Source: a bacterium 1XD21-70
GTDB taxonomy: Bacteria > Bacillota > Clostridia > Lachnospirales > Lachnospiraceae
Length of the DNA: 64,000 nucleotides
Reading direction: 5' to 3'
Assembly (NCBI GenBank): GCA_003669055.1
Contig: RAYB01000001.1
Span: 1-64,000 of the forward strand
Of this stretch, positions 60,518-64,000 are shown in pieces. Position numbers and translations under genes: made by a program. The notes under the pieces are model-generated. The model saw nothing but the letters and a program-made list of their open reading frames with translations. It was not told where the DNA came from and ran no database searches. The stretch's first letter is position 1. Each line of letters begins with the position of its first letter.

Positions 60518-61255
60518 TCACTGCTCCAGATAAAACATCAGAACCGACAAAGCGGCCATGCCTGCCGTCTCCGTCCGCAGGATCCGGCGTCCCAGCGTGA
60601 TGGGGAGGATGCCCGCCTCCTGTGCCTGTTTTACCTCATCCACATCAAACCCGCCCTCCGGGCCAATCATAACCGCCACCTGCATGCCCGGCCGGATCCC
60701 GGCCAGGATCTTTTTTGTCTCCCCCATCCCCTCTGCCAGTTCATAAGGGATCAGGGCACAATCCAGCTGCCCGGCCATGGCGCATGCCTCTGCAAAGCCG
60801 GCCACACCGGCCACCTCCGGCACGACCATGCGCCCGGACTGCTTGGCGGCGCTTTTTGCTATGGCATTCCAGCGCCGTACCTTTGCCTCTGCCTTTTTCG
60901 CATCCAGCTTAACCACCGCGCGGCGGGTTTCCATGGGAATGACCTTATAGGCTCCCAGTTCCACCGCCTTCTGGATAATCCAATCCATCTTGTCGCTCTT
61001 AGGAAGCCCCTGAAACAGGTAAACACGGCACGGCAGTTCGCTGTCCGCCTTCTCCTCGGACAGTATCTTTGCACGGATCCTGTCTGTTCCCAGTTCCTCA
61101 ATGCTGCAAATATAATTCCTGGATATCCCGTCCCGGATGCCGATCTGCTCCCCCTGCTTCATCCGCAGCACGTTCCGGATATGGTTCACATCCTGGCCGG
61201 TGACCACGCAAAAGCCGTCCTGCACCTGTTCTGGCGTCACAAAAAAATGGTACAC
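60518..61255 (-). CDS. rsmE: 16S rRNA m3U1498 methyltransferase
   Basis: A 245-residue SPOUT methyltransferase with an N-terminal PUA-like region (QDVNHIRNVLRMKQGEQIGI) and a C-terminal knot (VAVMIGPEGGFDVDEV, ITLGRRILRTETA). The GTG start has AAAGGAG six bases before. It is translated after prmA in the common prmA-rsmE pair. Confidence 0.95.
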   Translation of the reverse strand: MYHFFVTPEQVQDGFCVVTGQDVNHIRNVLRMKQGEQIGIRDGISRNYICSIEELGTDRIRAKILSEEKADSELPCRVYLFQGLPKSDKMDWIIQKAVELGAYKVIPMETRRAVVKLDAKKAEAKVRRWNAIAKSAAKQSGRMVVPEVAGVAGFAEACAMAGQLDCALIPYELAEGMGETKKILAGIRPGMQVAVMIGPEGGFDVDEVKQAQEAGILPITLGRRILRTETAGMAALSVLMFYLEQ

Positions 61256-61284
61256 GTCCCTCTCCTTTTCCTTTCCAAGCCGCG

Positions 61285-62241
61285 CTACCTTCTCCTGGCT
61301 GTGATGGACACCCAGTCCCCCTGATATGTAGTCTCCAGGATCTCAAGTTCCTGGTTTTCCTCTATTGCCCTTCGTACTTCATCTTCCTTGGTATTGATAA
61401 TCCCCGAGGTGATAAAAAGGCCGCCCCGCTTTAAATGGCGGCAAACCACCCCCTGGAGTAGGATGATTACCGGAGCCAGGATGTTCGCTACGGCAATATC
61501 ATAGGCTTCATCCCCCACCTGGCAGCTGATCGCTTCATCATCAATAATATTGCCCTGCACCACCTGAAACTGCCCTTTCGGGATCCCGTTCGCCTCCAAA
61601 TTCTCCGCCACCGCACAGATGGCATTCTCATCCAGGTCTGTCCCAAACACCGACCCTGCCCCCAGCTTTAGCGCCGCAATCCCTAAGATCCCGCTGCCGG
61701 TCCCCACATCCAGCACCTTGGAGGTGCCGTTCACATACTTGCGAAGCTGCCGGATACAAAGCTGGGTCGTCTCATGCATCCCTGTTCCAAACGCCGTCCC
61801 TGGGTCAATCTGGATCAGCAGCTTATCCTTGTGCTCCTCGGGCACTTCCTCCCAGGTCGGCTTAATCAGGATGTCGTCCACGGTAAACGGCTTGAAATAC
61901 TGCTTCCAATTGTTAATCCAATCCTTGTCCTCTGTCTCGGAAACTGCAATCACCGCCTCGCCGATATCCACAAACTGGCGCAGTTCTTCCAGCCCCTCTT
62001 CCACCTGCCGTATCACCCCCGGAACCTCCCGCGGATCCTCCAGGTAAAAACTGACCTTCGCCGTCCCGTCATCCGGCGGCAATTCCGGCAGGATGTCAAT
62101 AAACATCCCCTTCGTGTCTTCCTCCGAGAGCGGGATATTGTCTTCAATCTCGATCCCCTCAATCCCGATCTCGCCGAGCATGCTGCTAATCAGATCCACT
62201 GCCGCTGTCGTGGTATTCAAGGTAAACTTTGTCCATTTCAT
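61285..62241 (-). CDS. prmA: Ribosomal protein L11 methyltransferase
   Basis: A 318-residue SAM enzyme trimethylating ribosomal protein L11. It shows PGTAFGTGMHETTQLC, motif I VLDVGTGSGILGIAALKLGA, and the DIAVANILAPVI active-site stretch. It lies 29 bases upstream of rsmE on the same strand. Confidence 0.95.
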   Translation of the reverse strand: MKWTKFTLNTTTAAVDLISSMLGEIGIEGIEIEDNIPLSEEDTKGMFIDILPELPPDDGTAKVSFYLEDPREVPGVIRQVEEGLEELRQFVDIGEAVIAVSETEDKDWINNWKQYFKPFTVDDILIKPTWEEVPEEHKDKLLIQIDPGTAFGTGMHETTQLCIRQLRKYVNGTSKVLDVGTGSGILGIAALKLGAGSVFGTDLDENAICAVAENLEANGIPKGQFQVVQGNIIDDEAISCQVGDEAYDIAVANILAPVIILLQGVVCRHLKRGGLFITSGIINTKEDEVRRAIEENQELEILETTYQGDWVSITARRR

Positions 62242-62330
62242 GAGAGTTCTCCTTAATAAGGCCTTTTTATAGCAGATGTTATCATAACATATAATTTACG
62301 CCTTTACAACCATTTCCAAAGGCATGGCCT

Positions 62331-63347
62331 TCAATTTGCCTCCCCGAATACCGCCTGGTGGATCCCCTCGGAGATTGTAAAGCCAAGATGCCCTACCATC
62401 TCATCAATATTTGGCGGCGTCACGTAAAGACTCCCGAATTCCGGCTCCAAAAGTTCCCGGATCAGGTCATATTGCTCATCCGGCGACATCCCCTGCATAA
62501 ATTCCCCCATCCCTTTTGTCGCCATGTTCGAGGCCAGGGTCTCAATCATCGTGTTCACCGTATCATGGACAATCGCTGCCGCCCCTACTACCGTCGGCAC
62601 CCCGATTGCCAGCACCGGCACTCCCAGGCTTTCCTTCGTCAGGCTATGGCGGTGGTTGCCCACGCCGGATCCCGGATGGATCCCGGTGTCTGTCAGCTGG
62701 ATCGTCGTGCCCAGCCTGCGGATGCTCCTGGCCGCCAGCGCATCGATTGCAATCAGCAGGTCCGGTGAGGTTTCGCCGATAATCCCCTTTAAGATCTCCG
62801 CCGTTTCCATCCCTGTCTGTGCCATGACCCCCGGGACAATGCCGCTGATCACAGGCAGGCCGCGCTCCCGGCAAAACCCTTCCCCATACTGCTGCTCCAA
62901 ATGGCGCGTCACCTGCAAATTCCCGACTGCCTTCGGCCCTAAGGCATCCGGCGTCACCGAAGGGTTGCCCAGCCCAACCACCAAAACCTTCCAGTCCCGC
63001 GTTTCCTGTTTCCTGTCCCCGGGCGCCATGCTCGCAATCAGCTTCCGGATATGTTTTGCCAATTCCTTTGCCACCTCTTCATGGTAATCCTCATCCTTTT
63101 TTGCCAGCTGGTCCGCTTCCAGCGTCAGGTATGTCCCCTGCGGCTTTCCCATCGCGGCGGCGCCTTTCTCATCCAGGATCCTTACTTCCGTCAGTTTGAC
63201 CTGGCTTTCCTCCTCCTGCCACTCCCGCAGCGAAACCCCGGATATCTCCCCGCCGTCCCCCGGGAAACTTTCCCGTTCCTCCAACGCCAGGTCTGTCCGC
63301 ACCTCAAAATCAGGTTTTTCTTTCTCAATCACATAATCTACTGCCAT
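62331..63347 (-). CDS. gpr: GPR germination endopeptidase
   Basis: A 338-residue aspartic-like protease that degrades small acid-soluble spore proteins at germination. The N-terminal propeptide includes FEVRTDLALEER, which resembles the cleavage site. The core has VVGLGNPSVTPDALGPKA and DLLIAIDALAARS, containing the conserved Asp residues. The ATG at 63347 follows AAAGGAG. It is direct evidence that the organism forms endospores. It is divergent from rpsT. Confidence 0.95.
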   Translation of the reverse strand: MAVDYVIEKEKPDFEVRTDLALEERESFPGDGGEISGVSLREWQEEESQVKLTEVRILDEKGAAAMGKPQGTYLTLEADQLAKKDEDYHEEVAKELAKHIRKLIASMAPGDRKQETRDWKVLVVGLGNPSVTPDALGPKAVGNLQVTRHLEQQYGEGFCRERGLPVISGIVPGVMAQTGMETAEILKGIIGETSPDLLIAIDALAARSIRRLGTTIQLTDTGIHPGSGVGNHRHSLTKESLGVPVLAIGVPTVVGAAAIVHDTVNTMIETLASNMATKGMGEFMQGMSPDEQYDLIRELLEPEFGSLYVTPPNIDEMVGHLGFTISEGIHQAVFGEAN

Positions 63348-63447
63348 CTTTTCTCTCCTTTTGTTATTGGGCTCCCTTTCCCTGCCGCGGCCCAAAGGCG
63401 CCCGGCATGCTATTCACTATTTTTCGCAAAATCCTCCAAATTATGTA

Positions 63448-63476
63448 TTGACATTTTTACCCGGATTGGCTAGAAT
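63448..63476 (+). promoter_or_regulatory. Promoter of rpsT
   Basis: TTGACA (63448-63453), 17 bases, TAGAAT (63471-63476), about 90 bases before the start. Confidence 0.85.
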
Positions 63477-63564
63477 AAAACAGTATGTTTACATTGAACT
63501 GTCCGTGTCCAGACTTTGATGCAAACCAGCGATTAATAACCATAAAATATCGGAGGTGAACAGA

Positions 63565-63828
63565 TTGGCAAACATTAAATCTGCAAAAAAGAGAATCTTA
63601 GTTAACGAGACTAAGGCTGCAAGAAATAAGGCGATTCGTTCAAGGGTAAAGACTGCCTGCAAGAAAGTGACTGCCGCCGTGGCTGCCGGTGACAAAGCTG
63701 CTGCTCAGGCTTGCCTGACTGCTGCAATTTCCGAGATCGATAAGGCCTGTACCAAGGGCGTGTACCACAAGAACACTGCTTCCAGAAAGGTATCCCGCCT
63801 ATCCAAAGCTGTGAACACGATCGCATAA
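63565..63828 (+). CDS. rpsT: 30S ribosomal protein S20
   Basis: An 87-residue basic ribosomal protein (ANIKSAKKRILVNE, KNTASRKVSRLSKAV). The start is TTG at 63565, eight bases after GGAGG, placing Ala-Asn-Ile-Lys at positions 2-5 as in other S20 proteins; an in-frame GTG at 63556 overlaps the ribosome binding site. A weak start codon is common for autoregulated rpsT. Confidence 0.95.
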   Translation: MANIKSAKKRILVNETKAARNKAIRSRVKTACKKVTAAVAAGDKAAAQACLTAAISEIDKACTKGVYHKNTASRKVSRLSKAVNTIA

Positions 63829-63843
63829 TCAGATAAAAAAGCA

Positions 63844-63883
63844 AAATCCCCTTCCGGAAGGTGTGCCGGAGGGGGATTTTTTT
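63844..63883 (+). terminator. Terminator after rpsT
   Basis: AAATCCCCTTCCGG (63844-63857) pairs with CCGGAGGGGGATTT (63866-63879), followed by a T run. The remaining 120 bases to the window end show no supported gene. Confidence 0.9.
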
Positions 63884-64000
63884 GTCTCTTTTTTTGCCCC
63901 TGTTTATTATTTCCAGGAGGATTCGCTTAATCTGCCGTATACCATGACCAGTTATGGATAATATACATTACTGGATAATGCTGGTTTAATTAAGGCAGAG

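Noticed and set aside
1-64000. tRNA, rRNA genes and CRISPR arrays
   Set aside because: No cloverleaf-like sequences, rRNA segments or regularly spaced short repeats were recognised on either strand.

Overview
The window looks like chromosome of an anaerobic, spore-forming Lachnospiraceae-type Firmicute (Clostridia). This rests on a germination protease (gpr), a class III ribonucleotide reductase (nrdD/nrdG), the conserved ireB-ruvX-DUF1292-fur-rnj-trmR-U32 order of low-GC Gram-positives, strong AGGAGG ribosome binding sites, and a fairly high GC content for that phylum. No rRNA, tRNA or CRISPR array was recognised.

Layout. (1) 1-3.94 kb: right end of a decayed integrative element, with an antisense orphan fragment, a truncated and frameshifted VirE-type replication gene, a small element-borne gene and an intact large serine recombinase. 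(2) 4.2-16.4 kb: unlinked metabolic and surface genes: an L-fucose/L-arabinose isomerase-like enzyme, a bacteriohemerythrin fusion, a dead EamA transporter remnant, a tRNA-dihydrouridine synthase, aspartate dehydrogenase, a 1378-residue BspA-like leucine-rich repeat protein, a ferredoxin-like aldo/keto reductase, a secreted 3D-domain protein and a cysteine-cluster protein. (3) 16.4-18.7 kb: GlcNAc uptake and use (nagB, PTS EIICB). (4) 19.3-22.95 kb: a FecBCD-type metal or cofactor importer with an FmdE-family protein. (5) 22.97-41.1 kb: the most interesting part, a sugar-catabolic locus. One operon runs histidine kinase, response regulator, NagB-like, NagA, Gfo/Idh dehydrogenase, glucose-6-phosphate isomerase. 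A second runs PFK, TPI, a LarA-like (nickel-pincer family) enzyme and class II aldolase. A TauABC/SsuABC-type ABC importer operon lies divergent to a LacI-family regulator, which is followed by an aldose-1-epimerase-like gene. (6) 41.2-45.2 kb: nrdG/nrdD behind tandem NrdR boxes, and a split chromate transporter. (7) 45.5-64 kb: housekeeping genes (era, M16C peptidase, tRNA modification genes, RNase J, Fur-family regulator, ruvX, ireB, mtaB, a His-less HPr paralogue, thiI with its cysteine desulfurase, rsmE, prmA, gpr, rpsT).

How region 5 works together. A CAAACGTTTG palindrome sits before the LacI-family gene and before the PFK operon inside an identical 20-bp block, and a near copy sits before the kinase operon. 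In all three cases its centre lies 42-43 bp upstream of the centre of the -10 element. The PFK and kinase promoters also share 15 of 16 bases across the -10 region. This points to one regulon controlled by the LacI-family protein, probably acting from an activator-like position. The encoded enzymes could take an N-acetylated aminohexose phosphate, or an analogue, through deacetylation, deamination, isomerisation, phosphorylation and aldol cleavage to triose phosphates. The LarA-like enzyme and the Gfo/Idh dehydrogenase imply an extra epimerisation/oxidation step on a substrate that cannot be named from sequence alone.
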